Positions 43,212 to 52,659 are shown, numbered from the stretch's first letter. The stretch: DNA of 64,000 nucleotides from Maliibacterium massiliense (GCF_900604345.1 NZ_LR026983.1:1178001-1242000); one strand, 5' to 3'. Made by a program: numbers and translations. The notes: generated from the letters alone by a model not told the origin.

Positions 43212-43799
43212 CTATTTTTTGACGCCCGAGAGCATATAGCACGCCCCCGTATCCACCAACGTATCGATGGCAAAGGCGTCCCGCCACACTTCCGCCTCCT
43301 CGCACGCGGGCTTGAGCGGCACGGAGACCATAGCCACCTGTTTACCCTTGTGGCGGCCGTTGATCACATCGCGGCCCTGGCTGTGGGCGATCATAAACCG
43401 CCCGCCCGTGCGCAGCAGCGCCGCCACCTGCGCGGCCAGACGCGCCTTCTCCAAAAAATGCGGGTAGGCTGAGTAGATGACCGCCACATCAAAATCGCGC
43501 GCGGCCACGTCCATCACATCGCATGCCTCATAGGCAACGCGCGCGCTTTGGTACTTGGCGCGGGCGTGGGCGATCATGCGCGGGGATAAATCCACCCCCA
43601 GCACTGCGGACGGCTCCCACTTCAGCAGGTAGGGCGTCAGCACCCCCGTGCCGCAGCCGATGTCCAGCACGCGCGCGCCCTGCCGGATATCGCACAGCGT
43701 CACGATGGCCGCCACCTTGGCGGGGTCGTGCTGCGCGTAGGTATCCCATGCATCCGCCATCTGGTCAAAAAACGCCCGGGTCTGTTCGTTCTGCTCCAT
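43212..43799 (-). CDS. class I SAM-dependent methyltransferase
   Basis: A 195-residue methyltransferase with the SAM motif VLDIGCGTGVLTPYL (44-58) and acidic GVDLSPRM at motif II, then CDVMDV at motif III. The substrate is not evident. It lies 17 bases after an ECF-type S-component gene and is probably co-transcribed with it, so its product may work on the imported compound or its derivative. Confidence 0.82.
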   Translation of the reverse strand: MEQNEQTRAFFDQMADAWDTYAQHDPAKVAAIVTLCDIRQGARVLDIGCGTGVLTPYLLKWEPSAVLGVDLSPRMIAHARAKYQSARVAYEACDVMDVAARDFDVAVIYSAYPHFLEKARLAAQVAALLRTGGRFMIAHSQGRDVINGRHKGKQVAMVSVPLKPACEEAEVWRDAFAIDTLVDTGACYMLSGVKK

Positions 43800-43816
43800 G
43801 TCTTGCTACCTTCAAC

Positions 43817-44368
43817 TTACGCTTTATTTACCTGCGGCGACAGGCTCGCCATAAACGGCATCTTTTCTAAGAGTAGCACAAGCAGCGGCAGCAGCACAAG
43901 CTGAATCACAATGCCGGGCAGCGCCTTGACAAACGCCGCGGTGACAAAAACCTGCATGGAGTACGACCCTGCCGAGAAAATCAGCGCGTTGAGCACGCCG
44001 TTGACCGCGCGGCCGCAGAGCATGGCCAATATCAGCTGCACGTACAAACCCGCCATGCGGGGCTTGATCTTGATATAGCGCGCAAACAGGCCCGCCGTCA
44101 GGCCGTAGGTGGCCAGCTCGCAGAGCATGCCGGGCAGCACGCCCGCCGGCGGCATGCCGGTAAGCAGGCTGGAGAGCAGCGGCGCGAGCGCCCCGCACAC
44201 CAGGCCGTAGGGCCATCCGCAGACCAGGCCGCAGAGCAGCACCGGAATATGCATGGGCAGAAAGATGCTGCCCGCGCCCGGGATGGCGTGCAGCGCGATG
44301 GGCAGCACCACGCCCAGCGCGATGCACAGCGCCGTAAAGGTCAGGCGGCGCACAGAGTTGTTCTTCAT
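43817..44368 (-). CDS. ECF transporter S component
   Basis: A 183-residue membrane protein with about six hydrophobic segments. The N-terminal LTFTALCIALGVVLP and the HIPVLLCGLVCGWPYGLVCG region are typical of vitamin-type ECF substrate-binding subunits. The ligand cannot be named. The ATG follows AAAGGGGG. A promoter and a leader with a complete terminator hairpin lie upstream, suggesting attenuation control. Confidence 0.8.
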   Translation of the reverse strand: MKNNSVRRLTFTALCIALGVVLPIALHAIPGAGSIFLPMHIPVLLCGLVCGWPYGLVCGALAPLLSSLLTGMPPAGVLPGMLCELATYGLTAGLFARYIKIKPRMAGLYVQLILAMLCGRAVNGVLNALIFSAGSYSMQVFVTAAFVKALPGIVIQLVLLPLLVLLLEKMPFMASLSPQVNKA

Positions 44369-44414
44369 GGTAGGACATCCCCCTTTTAAATTGTAGTGAC
44401 AAGAAAAAAGCGCA

Positions 44415-44459
44415 TAAAAAAACCACAAAGGCAGCTCTTTTTCTAAAGAGCCACGCCTT
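44415..44459 (-). promoter_or_regulatory. leader terminator (attenuator) before the S-component gene
   Basis: Minus strand: AAGGC and GCTCTTT pair with AAAGAGC and GCCTT around AGAA, then GTGG and seven T residues, about 47 bases before the start codon. Only about 20 bases separate the promoter from it, so a large aptamer does not fit; a small ligand site or a leader peptide is possible. Confidence 0.55.
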
Positions 44460-44481
44460 CATGGACGTCATTACGGTCATT

Positions 44482-44510
44482 ATTGTAACGGATGGATGCG
44501 GGCTTGTCAA
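44482..44510 (-). promoter_or_regulatory. promoter of the S component/methyltransferase unit
   Basis: Minus strand: TTGACA, 17-base spacer, TACAAT. Confidence 0.7.
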
Positions 44511-44541
44511 TGGGGTGTGCACGCGCAAATGGCCTATGCGC

Positions 44542-44571
44542 GTGACAGCGCCGGCGAAAAGCGTGTACAAT
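44542..44571 (+). promoter_or_regulatory. promoter of the GNAT gene
   Basis: GTGACA, 18-base spacer, TACAAT, about 55 bases before the start codon. Confidence 0.5.
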
Positions 44572-44627
44572 GAGGGCAAAGACATTTTGCGCGCAGGCGC
44601 GCTCTAATTTAAGGAGGGATGAACCCC

Positions 44628-45161
44628 ATGCAAACTACGCAAACACCCTGCACGCTCCGGCCCTGGGAGATGGCGGACGCGCCCGCGCTTGCGCGGGCGC
44701 TGGGCAACAGGCGCGTGCAGGACAACCTGCGCGACGGCATCCCCTACCCCTACGGCGAGCAGGATGCCCGCGCCTTCATCGCGCAGATGCGCGCCGCTGA
44801 TCCCAACGCCATCTTTTCCTTTGCCATCAGTGCAGGCGGGCGCCTGGCGGGCAGCATCGCCGCGTTCCGGCAGGAGAACATCCACTTTCGCACCGCGGAG
44901 CTGGGGTACTTTGTCGCCGAGCCCTTCTGGGGCAGAGGCATCGCCACGTGCGCCGTGGGGCAGCTCTGCGCGCACGTCTTTGCGCACAGCGATATCCTGC
45001 GCATCTTTGCCGAGCCCTTTGCCTGCAACGCGGCCTCCTGCCGCGTGCTGGAAAAGTGCGGCTTCACGCGCGAGGGGACGCTGCGCGCAAACGCGGTGAA
45101 AAACGGCCGCGTGCTGGATATGCACCTGTACGCGCGCGTGCGAACGGACGCGCGCGCGTAA
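44628..45161 (+). CDS. GNAT acetyltransferase (RimJ/RimL-like)
   Basis: A 177-residue N-acetyltransferase with the RimJ/L pattern: TLRPWEMADAPALARALGN at the start, LGYFVAEPFWGRGIAT (acetyl-CoA loop), and ASCRVLEKCGFTREGTLR near the end. Such enzymes acetylate protein N-termini, antibiotics or metabolites; the acceptor is unknown. The second of two ATGs was used, about nine bases from AAGGAGGG. Confidence 0.85.
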   Translation: MQTTQTPCTLRPWEMADAPALARALGNRRVQDNLRDGIPYPYGEQDARAFIAQMRAADPNAIFSFAISAGGRLAGSIAAFRQENIHFRTAELGYFVAEPFWGRGIATCAVGQLCAHVFAHSDILRIFAEPFACNAASCRVLEKCGFTREGTLRANAVKNGRVLDMHLYARVRTDARA

Positions 45162-45174
45162 AAACACGGCTGTT

Positions 45175-45204
45175 TTGCGTCCCTGTACCCCGATAGGGTA
45201 TAAT
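45175..45204 (+). promoter_or_regulatory. promoter of the two-component pair
   Basis: TTGCGT, 18-base spacer, TATAAT. Confidence 0.65.
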
Positions 45205-45241
45205 AGAGGCATCTGTGCGTAACGAAAGGAACCGATCAGCC

Positions 45242-45931
45242 ATGCAGCAGGAGATATTCATCGTGGACGACGAGCAGGAGATCGCGGACTTGATCTGCGT
45301 GTACCTGCAGAACGAGGGGTACGCCACATACACCTTTTACGATGGCGCAAGCGCGCTTGCGGCGCTGGACGCCCAGCACATCGACCTTGCGATCCTGGAT
45401 GTGATGATGCCGGGCATGGACGGCTTTGCGCTGTGCCGCGCCATCCGCAAGCGCCACACCTTTCCCATCATCATGCTGACGGCGCGCGGGGAGGATATGG
45501 ACAAGATCACCGGCCTTACCATCGGCGCGGATGATTACATCACCAAGCCCTTCAACCCGCTGGAGCTGGTGGCGCGCGTCAAGGCGCAGCTGCGCCGCTA
45601 CACCCGTTACAACGAGAGCGGCAAGCCCGAGGAGCAGATCATCGACTTCGGCGGCCTTGTGATCAACAAAAGCACCCACATCTGCACCCTCTACGACGAG
45701 CCGCTGCAGCTGACGCCCACGGAGTTTTCCATCCTGTGGCTGCTGTGCGAGAACCGTGGCCGGGTGCTCAGCGCCGAGGAGCTCTTTGAGGCGGTGTGGC
45801 AGGATAAGTACCTGGATTCCAACAACACCGTGATGGTGCACATCCGCCGCCTGCGCGAGAAAATGCACGAGCCGGCGCGCCATCCCAAATTCATCAAGAC
45901 CGTATGGGGGGTTGGCTATAAAATTGAATGA
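45242..45931 (+). CDS. OmpR-family response regulator, VanR-like
   Basis: A 229-residue regulator with receiver residues D9-D10, phospho-acceptor D53 and K102, followed by a winged-helix domain (about 130-229) ending in HPKFIKTVWGVGYKIE. It overlaps its kinase gene. The pair resembles VanR/VanS in cell-wall antibiotic sensing systems, but no vanHAX-type genes are present. The ATG follows AAAGGAACC. Confidence 0.92.
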   Translation: MQQEIFIVDDEQEIADLICVYLQNEGYATYTFYDGASALAALDAQHIDLAILDVMMPGMDGFALCRAIRKRHTFPIIMLTARGEDMDKITGLTIGADDYITKPFNPLELVARVKAQLRRYTRYNESGKPEEQIIDFGGLVINKSTHICTLYDEPLQLTPTEFSILWLLCENRGRVLSAEELFEAVWQDKYLDSNNTVMVHIRRLREKMHEPARHPKFIKTVWGVGYKIE

Positions 45932-47249
45932 GCGTTTTCGCAAACTGCGCTTCAAAATGCTGTGGCGGATGGTGTGGATCGTGCTTGCGACCGCCATCGG
46001 CAGCTTTCTTTTGCTCTATACGCTGGCAGAGAGCGCGCGGCACGGCGCGCTTAAACCCGTGGTGCAGGCGATGTGCCGCCTGTTTGGCATCGATACGGGC
46101 GAGCTTGTCATGTTTTACTACGGCTACCGCGAGTGGCTCTTTCTGGGCATCGGCGCACTGATGGTGCTGCTGGCCGTGTACCTGACGCTCTCGCAGTTCG
46201 CCCGCTACCTCAACAGCATCTCCCGCGCCATGGACCAGGTATTTGATGAGAGCTCCCAGCCCATTGTGCTGGCGCCCGAGCTTTACCCCGTGCAGAAGCG
46301 GCTCAACACCATCAAGGGGGACCTGGCCCGCCGCCAGATGGAGGCGCGCCAGAGCGAGCAGCGCAAAAACGACCTGGTGGTGTACCTGGCGCACGATATT
46401 AGGACGCCGCTGACCTCCATCACGGGCTACCTCTCGCTGCTGCGCGAGACGCCCGACCTGCCCGCAGGGCCCCGCGCCCACTACATCGACGTGGCCTACG
46501 ATAAATCCCTCAAGCTGGCCGATCTGGTGGACGAGCTCTTTGACGTGACCCGCTTCAACGCCCAGGATTTGACGCTGACGCTGCGCCAGGTCAACCTCAA
46601 CCGGATGCTCGCGCAGCTGCAGGACGAGTTCTACCCGCAGCTGACGCAAAAAAAGCTGCAGTGCCAGGTGCGCGCAGAGGGGCGCTTTGAGCTGGTATGC
46701 GACGCGGACCTGCTTGCCCGCGCGCTGGATAACCTGCTGCGCAACGCCATCTCCTACAGCCCCGAGGGCGCGCGCATCATCGTTGACGTGGCGCGCGATG
46801 CCTTTGCCCCCGACGCGGTGCGCATCACCTTTACCAACGAGGGCATCACCATTCCGCCGGAGAAGCTTGCCCGGGTGTTTGAAAAATTCTACCGCGCCGA
46901 CGAGGCCCGCGCCAGCGCAAGCGGCGGCGCGGGCGTGGGGCTTGCCATCGTCAAGCGCATCGTGGAGGCGCACGCAGGCGCCATCACTGCCGAGAGCGCC
47001 AACATGCGCACCGCCTTCTCGGTGGTATTGCCTTTGAGCGGCCCGCCTGAAGGCGCCACGCAGCCCCCCTCGCCACTACTCGCCCCGCCCATCACCCAGG
47101 GCGCGCCCGCATCGGACATCCCCAGCGAGGCCGCGCAGGGAGATGCGCCAGCCCCCCACACCACGCATGAGGCGTTGCCGCAGGCGCCCCAGGCCGGGCA
47201 AACGGACGCGCCCGACGTGATGGGCGGCGGGGAACCGCCGAAGGGATAG
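45924..47249 (+). CDS. sensor histidine kinase, VanS-like
   Basis: A 441-residue kinase: two membrane segments (about 20-40 and 70-92) with a short outside loop, a HAMP-like linker, phospho-acceptor H157 in VYLAHDIRTPLTSITGYLSLL and ATP-binding boxes (N box DNLLRNAISYS, G box GAGVGLAIVKRIV). The VYLAHD motif is typical of VanS-type kinases. A Pro/Ala-rich tail of about 65 residues follows the catalytic domain and is unusual. The start is probably TTG, 12 bases after GGGGGG, overlapping the regulator gene by eight bases. Confidence 0.88.
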   Translation: MNERFRKLRFKMLWRMVWIVLATAIGSFLLLYTLAESARHGALKPVVQAMCRLFGIDTGELVMFYYGYREWLFLGIGALMVLLAVYLTLSQFARYLNSISRAMDQVFDESSQPIVLAPELYPVQKRLNTIKGDLARRQMEARQSEQRKNDLVVYLAHDIRTPLTSITGYLSLLRETPDLPAGPRAHYIDVAYDKSLKLADLVDELFDVTRFNAQDLTLTLRQVNLNRMLAQLQDEFYPQLTQKKLQCQVRAEGRFELVCDADLLARALDNLLRNAISYSPEGARIIVDVARDAFAPDAVRITFTNEGITIPPEKLARVFEKFYRADEARASASGGAGVGLAIVKRIVEAHAGAITAESANMRTAFSVVLPLSGPPEGATQPPSPLLAPPITQGAPASDIPSEAAQGDAPAPHTTHEALPQAPQAGQTDAPDVMGGGEPPKG

Positions 47250-47276
47250 GCAAAGCGCCTTCCACAGCAAAAATGG

Positions 47277-47318
47277 ACCGCCGCGCATTTCACTGGATGC
47301 GCGGCGGCCCTTTTATCT
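47277..47318. terminator. bidirectional terminator
   Basis: CCGCCGCGCAT with ATGCGCGGCGG; T-rich tails lie on both sides, serving the kinase gene and the convergent M23 gene. Confidence 0.8.
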
Positions 47319-47402
47319 TTTATGTACTTGCGTGTTTTGCCCCGTGGCAGCGGACGCTGCCGCGCGCGTTCGCGCAGCATAAATTCGCCCACCATGGGGC
47401 CG

Positions 47403-48281
47403 TTACGCCGCGTCCTTTGGATGCGTGTAATCCGTAGGCACCGGCTCAGGCGCCTTTTTGCGCTCCCAGCTGCCCTCCCAGGCGCGCAGGTAGGGGTAGG
47501 GATCAAACGCCTCGCCCAGGGGGTTGTACAGGCCAAAGTGCAGGTGCGGCACAAACTGGCCCGTGGTGCCCTCCGGCCCGTAGCCGGAACTGCCCACATA
47601 GCCGATCAGCTGGCCCTTTTCCACGTGCGCGCCCTGCGTGATGCCCTCGGCGTAGGACGACAGGTGCGCATAGTAGTAGTACACCTCATGCTCGTCCGTG
47701 ACGCCCAGCCGCCAGCCGCCCAGCTCCAGCCAGCCCTGCTTGGTCACCTCTCCCGATGCGCAGGCGTACACGGGCGTGCCCTCCGGCGCGAACAGATCCA
47801 CGCCCTCGTGCTTGCGCGTGCCCCCATAGGTGCGCGCATCGCCCCAGGAGTCGCTGTAATCGTAGGCGCTACCCCGATCAAGCGGGAATCCCCTGTCCAC
47901 AAGCAGCGCGTCCACATCCGCCAGGGTGTCCATGCGGCGCTGGGCCTCCTTGCGGTCGTTCTCATCGGTGATGAGCGCCATCAGCCCCCCTGCATCCTGC
48001 AGCTTTTTTGCCGTATCCACCGCGCGCTGCGTCTCCACCGCATCGGCAAGGGCGGTGTTGTCGTAGGACAGCGCCACCGCGATCTCCCGCCAGGGCACCC
48101 CCGTCTGGTGCGACGCGTAAAAGATCGCCTCCAGCGCCCCGGGATGAATCTTGGTGTAGAGCGTATCCGCCTTCTTCTGGCAGGACTGCATGAACATCAT
48201 GCTGGCCAGCATCGCGCACGCGATGAGCAGCATTACGATCACAAACGGTATATAAATGCGTTTTCTGATCCCCTGGTTCAC
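47403..48281 (-). CDS. membrane-anchored M23 peptidase
   Basis: A 292-residue protein: one N-terminal membrane segment (about 9-32), a helical linker (about 45-130) and an M23 domain with H158, D162, H206 and the HLH pair H246/H248. A complete zinc site means it is probably an active peptidoglycan endopeptidase facing outside. The start was set at a GTG seven bases from AAGGAAG. It is the last gene of the mscS-lepB-leuA-cimA run, 31 bases after cimA. Confidence 0.85.
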   Translation of the reverse strand: MNQGIRKRIYIPFVIVMLLIACAMLASMMFMQSCQKKADTLYTKIHPGALEAIFYASHQTGVPWREIAVALSYDNTALADAVETQRAVDTAKKLQDAGGLMALITDENDRKEAQRRMDTLADVDALLVDRGFPLDRGSAYDYSDSWGDARTYGGTRKHEGVDLFAPEGTPVYACASGEVTKQGWLELGGWRLGVTDEHEVYYYYAHLSSYAEGITQGAHVEKGQLIGYVGSSGYGPEGTTGQFVPHLHFGLYNPLGEAFDPYPYLRAWEGSWERKKAPEPVPTDYTHPKDAA

Positions 48282-48312
48282 AGATTCACTTCCTTCAGAC
48301 AGTGGTGCCAGC

Positions 48313-49875
48313 CTACAGCTGCAGCAGCATGCACTCAATGGAATCGGTCAGCGCGATAAAGCTGGCCTCGATGATGTTGGGCGATACCCCCATGGTGCGC
48401 CAGGTACGCTGCCCGTCGCTGGATTCGATGTGCACGCGCACGCGCGATTCGGTGCCCGTGTCCGTATCGATCACCCGCACGCGAAAGTCCATCAGCCGCA
48501 TGTGCGCAAGCTGCGGGAAGAAAACCGAGAGCGCCTTGCGCAGCGCTGTATCCAGCGCGTTGACCGGGCCGTTGCCCTGGCCCGCGGTGAGCTCCTGCTC
48601 GCCCCCCACCGCCACCTTGACGATGGCGGTGGCGCTCTCCCCCTCCAGCCACGGCTGGTCGCACTGCACGCGGAAGTCCACCACGTCAAAGAGCGGCTTG
48701 TGCTTGCCCAGCATTTTGTAGACCATCAGCTCAAAGGAGCTCTCCGCCCCCTCGAACTGGTAGCCCTCCATCTCCAGCTGCTTGAACGCCTCGAGGATAT
48801 CCGCAAGCTTGGGGTCGTCGCGCGAAAGCTCGGGCGCGATGCGGCTGATGCGGGGCAGCAGCGAGGAGCGCCCCGCCACCTCGCTTAGCAGCGTGCGGCG
48901 CTCGTTGCCCACCGTCTCGGGCGGCACGTGCTCAAAGGATACCGGCGTCTTCATGATGGCGTCGATGTGCATGCCCCCCTTGTGGGCAAAGGCGCTGGCC
49001 CCCACGTAGGGGGCGCGCCCGGGCAGGGGCAGGTTGGCCTGCTGCGCCACAAAGCGCGAGATGCTCGTCAGCTGGGCCAGCGCCCCCTCGCCCAGCGCGT
49101 CCATGCCCATCTTGAGCACCAGGTTGGGGATCACCGTGCACAAATTGGCGTTGCCGCAGCGCTCCCCGTAGCCGTTGATGGTACCCTGCACCATGGACGC
49201 GCCCTGCGCCACAGCGGCCAGGCTGCCCGCCACGGCAAGGCCCGCGTCGTTGTGGCAGTGGATGGCCACCGGCACGCCGCACGCGCGCACCACCTGCGCG
49301 GTGATGCGGGCGATATCCTCGGTGAGGGTGCCCCCGTTGGTATCGCACAGGGTGACAACGTCCGCCCCCGAGGCGATTGCGCACGCGATGCACGCCATGG
49401 CGTAGGCCGCATCCTCCAGGTAGCCGTCAAAGAAGTGCTCCGCGTCAAAGATCACCTCTTTGCCACAGTCCTTTAAAAAGCGTACCGAATCCCCGATCAT
49501 GCGCAGGTTCTCCTCGCACGTGGTGCGCAGCACCTGCTGCGCGTGCAGGCGGCTGCATTTGCCAAAGACCGCCACCGCGTCCGTGCCCGCCTCCGCCAGC
49601 GCGCGCAGGGCGGCATCGCAAGATGCGCGCGTTTCCGGCCGGCAGGTGGCCCCAAAGGCCGCCAGGCGCGCGTGCGCCAGCGCTTCTTTGCGCATGCGCT
49701 GGAAAAACGCCGCGTCCTTGGGGTTGGAGAAGGGGTTGCCCCCCTCGATATAATCCACGCCCAGATCGTCCAATCGGCGGGCAATGCGCACCTTATCCTC
49801 CAATGTGAAGGTCATACCCTCGCCCTGCACCCCGTCGCGCAGCGTCGTATCATATATGAGAATGCGGCGTTTCAT
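48313..49875 (-). CDS. cimA: (R)-citramalate synthase
   Basis: Condenses pyruvate and acetyl-CoA to citramalate, giving a threonine-independent route to 2-oxobutyrate and isoleucine. The 520 residues have DTTLRDGVQGEG, a form typical of the CimA branch (LeuA has DGEQAPG), the IHCHNDAGLA metal segment, and a C-terminal regulatory LeuA-type domain (from about 390). The ATG follows GAGGAGGG. It is 16 bases after leuA. Confidence 0.92.
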   Translation of the reverse strand: MKRRILIYDTTLRDGVQGEGMTFTLEDKVRIARRLDDLGVDYIEGGNPFSNPKDAAFFQRMRKEALAHARLAAFGATCRPETRASCDAALRALAEAGTDAVAVFGKCSRLHAQQVLRTTCEENLRMIGDSVRFLKDCGKEVIFDAEHFFDGYLEDAAYAMACIACAIASGADVVTLCDTNGGTLTEDIARITAQVVRACGVPVAIHCHNDAGLAVAGSLAAVAQGASMVQGTINGYGERCGNANLCTVIPNLVLKMGMDALGEGALAQLTSISRFVAQQANLPLPGRAPYVGASAFAHKGGMHIDAIMKTPVSFEHVPPETVGNERRTLLSEVAGRSSLLPRISRIAPELSRDDPKLADILEAFKQLEMEGYQFEGAESSFELMVYKMLGKHKPLFDVVDFRVQCDQPWLEGESATAIVKVAVGGEQELTAGQGNGPVNALDTALRKALSVFFPQLAHMRLMDFRVRVIDTDTGTESRVRVHIESSDGQRTWRTMGVSPNIIEASFIALTDSIECMLLQL

Positions 49876-49891
49876 GCCCTCCTCGCCCCCT

Positions 49892-51433
49892 TCAGCTGCG
49901 CGCGGACGCCTGCGCCAGCATGGCGCGCTCGTAGATGAGTTTGTTAAAGGCGTTGACCAGGGCGCGTGCGCTGGCCTCAATGATATCTGTGGAGATGCCC
50001 TTGCCCACCACGTTGTGCCCCCGCTCGTCGGTCACCTTGACGGTGACCTCGCCCAGCGCGTCCTTGCCGCCTGTGACCGCACGCAGGAAGTAGTCGTTGA
50101 GCTCCACCTCCATGCCCGCGGCGCGCTCCAGCGCGCGGAATACCGCATCCACCGGGCCGTCGCCCGTGGCGGCCTCCTGCAGCGATTCGCCCTCGCGCTC
50201 AAGCTGCACCGTTGCGGTGGCCAGCAGCGCGTTGCCCGATACGATATGGAAATACGCCAGCTTGTACACATCCGGAATGGTGGAGGCGTCCCCGCTTGCC
50301 AGCGCCTCCAGATCCTGGTCGGTGATGTGGCGCTTTTTATCCGCCAACGTCTTGAATTTTTCAAACAGCTCGTCCAGCTTCTCCGGCGTCAGCACGTAGC
50401 CCAGATCGCGCAGGCGCTCTTCCACCGCGTGGCGGCCAGAGTGCTTGCCAAGCACCATGCCGGAGTGGCCCGCGCCCACCGATTCGGGCGAGATGATCTC
50501 GTAGGTGCTGCGGTTGTGCAGCATGGCGTGCTGGTGGATGCCTGATTCGTGCAAAAAGACGTTCTTGCCCACCACCGGCTTATTGTGGGGGATGCGCAGG
50601 CCGCACACGCTCGCCACCAGTTTGGCGGTGCGGTAGAGCTGCTGCGTGACAATGCCCGTGGCGCAGCCGTAATACTGCGCGCGGGTGTAGAGCGCCATGA
50701 CCACCTGCTCCAGCGGCGCGTTGCCCGCCCGCTCGCCCATGCCGCCCACCGTCACCTCCGCGTGCGTGGCGCCCGCCTCAATGCCCGCCAGGGTGTTGGC
50801 CACCGCAAGGCCCAAATCGTTGTGGCAGTGCACGCCAAAGGGCACGTCCTTTGCGCCGGGCACCTGCTCGCGCAGCGTGCTGACAAGGTTGTACATCTCC
50901 CCAGGCGTGATGTAGCCCACGGTATCGGCGATGTTGAGCACCGTCGCCCCCGCGCGCCGGGCGCAGGTGAGCGCCTCGATCAAAAACGCCTCCTCGCTGC
51001 GGGTGGCATCCTCACAGGAGAACTCCACGTCATCGCACAGCGTGCGCGCGTAGGCGATCGATGCGTCGATGGCAGAAAGCACTTCCTGCGGCGTCATGTT
51101 GAGCTTTTGCTGCATATGCAGCGCGCTTGTGGCGATAAAGATATGCAGGCGCGGCTTGGCCGCCTCGCGCAGCGCATCCCAGGCGCGGTCAATGTCCGCG
51201 CGCGTGGCCCGGCACAGGCCCGCCACCGTGCAGGTGCGCACCGCGCGCGCGATGGCGCGCACCGCCTCGAAATCCCCCGGGGAGGCGATGGGAAAGCCCG
51301 CCTCAATCGCATCCACGCCCAGCCGCTCCAGCTGCCGGGCGATCTGCAGCTTTTCCTCCGGGTTGAGGTTCATGCCCGGGGCCTGCTCCCCGTCGCGCAG
51401 CGTGGTATCGGCAATGGCAATCATCCGTTTCAT
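49892..51433 (-). CDS. leuA: 2-isopropylmalate synthase
   Basis: Condenses 2-oxoisovalerate and acetyl-CoA in the first step of leucine synthesis. The 513 residues show [13 protein letters not shown], the [17 protein letters not shown] metal site, the [16 protein letters not shown] segment and a C-terminal leucine-binding domain (about 385-505). The start was set at the ATG after GGGGAGG. It lies between lepB and cimA on the minus strand, with no leader long enough for a T-box, so it depends on an upstream promoter. Confidence 0.95.
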   Translation of the reverse strand: MKRMIAIADTTLRDGEQAPGMNLNPEEKLQIARQLERLGVDAIEAGFPIASPGDFEAVRAIARAVRTCTVAGLCRATRADIDRAWDALREAAKPRLHIFIATSALHMQQKLNMTPQEVLSAIDASIAYARTLCDDVEFSCEDATRSEEAFLIEALTCARRAGATVLNIADTVGYITPGEMYNLVSTLREQVPGAKDVPFGVHCHNDLGLAVANTLAGIEAGATHAEVTVGGMGERAGNAPLEQVVMALYTRAQYYGCATGIVTQQLYRTAKLVASVCGLRIPHNKPVVGKNVFLHESGIHQHAMLHNRSTYEIISPESVGAGHSGMVLGKHSGRHAVEERLRDLGYVLTPEKLDELFEKFKTLADKKRHITDQDLEALASGDASTIPDVYKLAYFHIVSGNALLATATVQLEREGESLQEAATGDGPVDAVFRALERAAGMEVELNDYFLRAVTGGKDALGEVTVKVTDERGHNVVGKGISTDIIEASARALVNAFNKLIYERAMLAQASARS

Positions 51434-51452
51434 CAAAACGTTCCTCCCCTTT

Positions 51453-52439
51453 TTACAGCCAGGCGTTGGCGTGCGCGCCCGCCGCCTGCGGCTGCGCGGC
51501 ATATGTCACGCGCGGTATCCACACAAGGCGGTTCAGCGGCCAAACCACGGCAAAGGCGCGTCCCAGCACGGCGCTTTTCGCGATGGGCCCCACGCTGGAA
51601 GCGCGCGAGTCCATGGACTGGGAGCGGTGGTCGCCCATCACGAGGTAACTGTCCTCGGGCACCAGCGTCTCGGGCATGGAGAGGGTATCGGGCAGCTTGA
51701 CGTAGGGTTCCTCCAGCGCCACGCCATTGATGTAGACCGTGCCCTGCACAATTTGCACCCGCTCGCCCCCAAGGCCGATCACCCGCTTGATGTAATGGTC
51801 GCTGGAATTGGGGAACCTGCACACCACCACGTCGCCGCGGCGGGCGCCGCCAAACCAGTAGGCCATTTTATTGACCGCCACCCGCTCGCCCGTGTAGAGC
51901 GTGGGCTCCATGGAGGGTCCCTGCACGCGGTTGAAGTCGATGATATAGGTGCGCAGCACCACCGCGCAGATCATGGCCACCACCACCACCGCAACCCACT
52001 CGATGAAGTTGCGCAGCGGGCTGAGGGCCTTTTTCTCCTCCTGCGCCTCCTCGCGCTCGTCCTCCTTGATGCGCTCGATGAGCACCTGGGTGTTTTCCAT
52101 CTCCACCGATTCGGCTGCCTGGCGGCGCTCCAAGATGTGTTCGCCCGCAGAGGCCGCCCTGCGCGCGGCCGCCTCTTCCTTTTCCTGGGCGGCCTGCGCC
52201 GCTTTGGCGCGGCGCAGCGCCTCGTCCAGCAGCAGGTCCGGCGCAGGCTTTTGCGCGGCGCCCTTGGCGGCGCGCACCGGCCTGGGCGCGCGCGCCTTTT
52301 CACCGGAGCGCTCCGGATGGGAGGCGTCCTTTTCCTCTGCCCCCTCGCGCACCAGGCGCGAACGCACAATGTGCATCCGGTAGCCCGGGCGGGAAGCGTA
52401 TTGATAGCGCGGACGTGCGTCCGCCTCTTCCTTATGCAT
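51453..52439 (-). CDS. lepB: signal peptidase I with long N-terminal extension
   Basis: Cleaves signal peptides on the outer face of the membrane. The catalytic Ser (S176, GPSMEPT) and Lys (K218, YIKRVIGLGG) are in place, and one membrane segment lies at 147-163. The roughly 140 residues before it are Arg/Glu/Ala-rich, basic at first and then coiled-coil-like, and are not usual for the family, which begins close to the membrane segment. The total is 328 residues. AAGGTGA precedes the ATG. It overlaps the DUF951 gene by eight bases. Confidence 0.9.
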   Translation of the reverse strand: MHKEEADARPRYQYASRPGYRMHIVRSRLVREGAEEKDASHPERSGEKARAPRPVRAAKGAAQKPAPDLLLDEALRRAKAAQAAQEKEEAAARRAASAGEHILERRQAAESVEMENTQVLIERIKEDEREEAQEEKKALSPLRNFIEWVAVVVVAMICAVVLRTYIIDFNRVQGPSMEPTLYTGERVAVNKMAYWFGGARRGDVVVCRFPNSSDHYIKRVIGLGGERVQIVQGTVYINGVALEEPYVKLPDTLSMPETLVPEDSYLVMGDHRSQSMDSRASSVGPIAKSAVLGRAFAVVWPLNRLVWIPRVTYAAQPQAAGAHANAWL

Positions 52440-52653
52440 GGGTTTCACCTTCCGATGTGGCGTGCGCGACCACCTGTTTGACGCGCTTGAGAAAATCCGC
52501 GCGGGCAAGCATCACGATGCGGCCGCAGCCCTGGCAGCGGATTTTGATATCCGCGCCGGTGCGGATCACCCGCCACACATCGCTTCCGCAGGGATGCGCT
52601 TTTTTTGTGCGCACGATGTCGCCTACCGCCACGCCCCAGTCATTTGCAAGCAT
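52432..52653 (-). CDS. DUF951 family protein
   Basis: A 73-residue protein of the DUF951 family: GDIVRTKKAHPCGSDVWRVIRTGADIKIRC with a following CGRIVML. The Cys residues (CGS and C-QGCG) suggest zinc binding. Function unknown; members often sit next to an mscS-type channel gene, as here (6 bases). A tail of about ten residues overlaps lepB. Confidence 0.85.
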   Translation of the reverse strand: MLANDWGVAVGDIVRTKKAHPCGSDVWRVIRTGADIKIRCQGCGRIVMLARADFLKRVKQVVAHATSEGETHA

Positions 52654-52659
52654 GTTATT

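Noticed and set aside
45915..48281. Vancomycin resistance operon next to the VanRS-like pair
   Set aside because: No vanH, ligase, vanX or vanY-type gene is present; the neighbouring peptidase is M23, not a D,D-carboxypeptidase.
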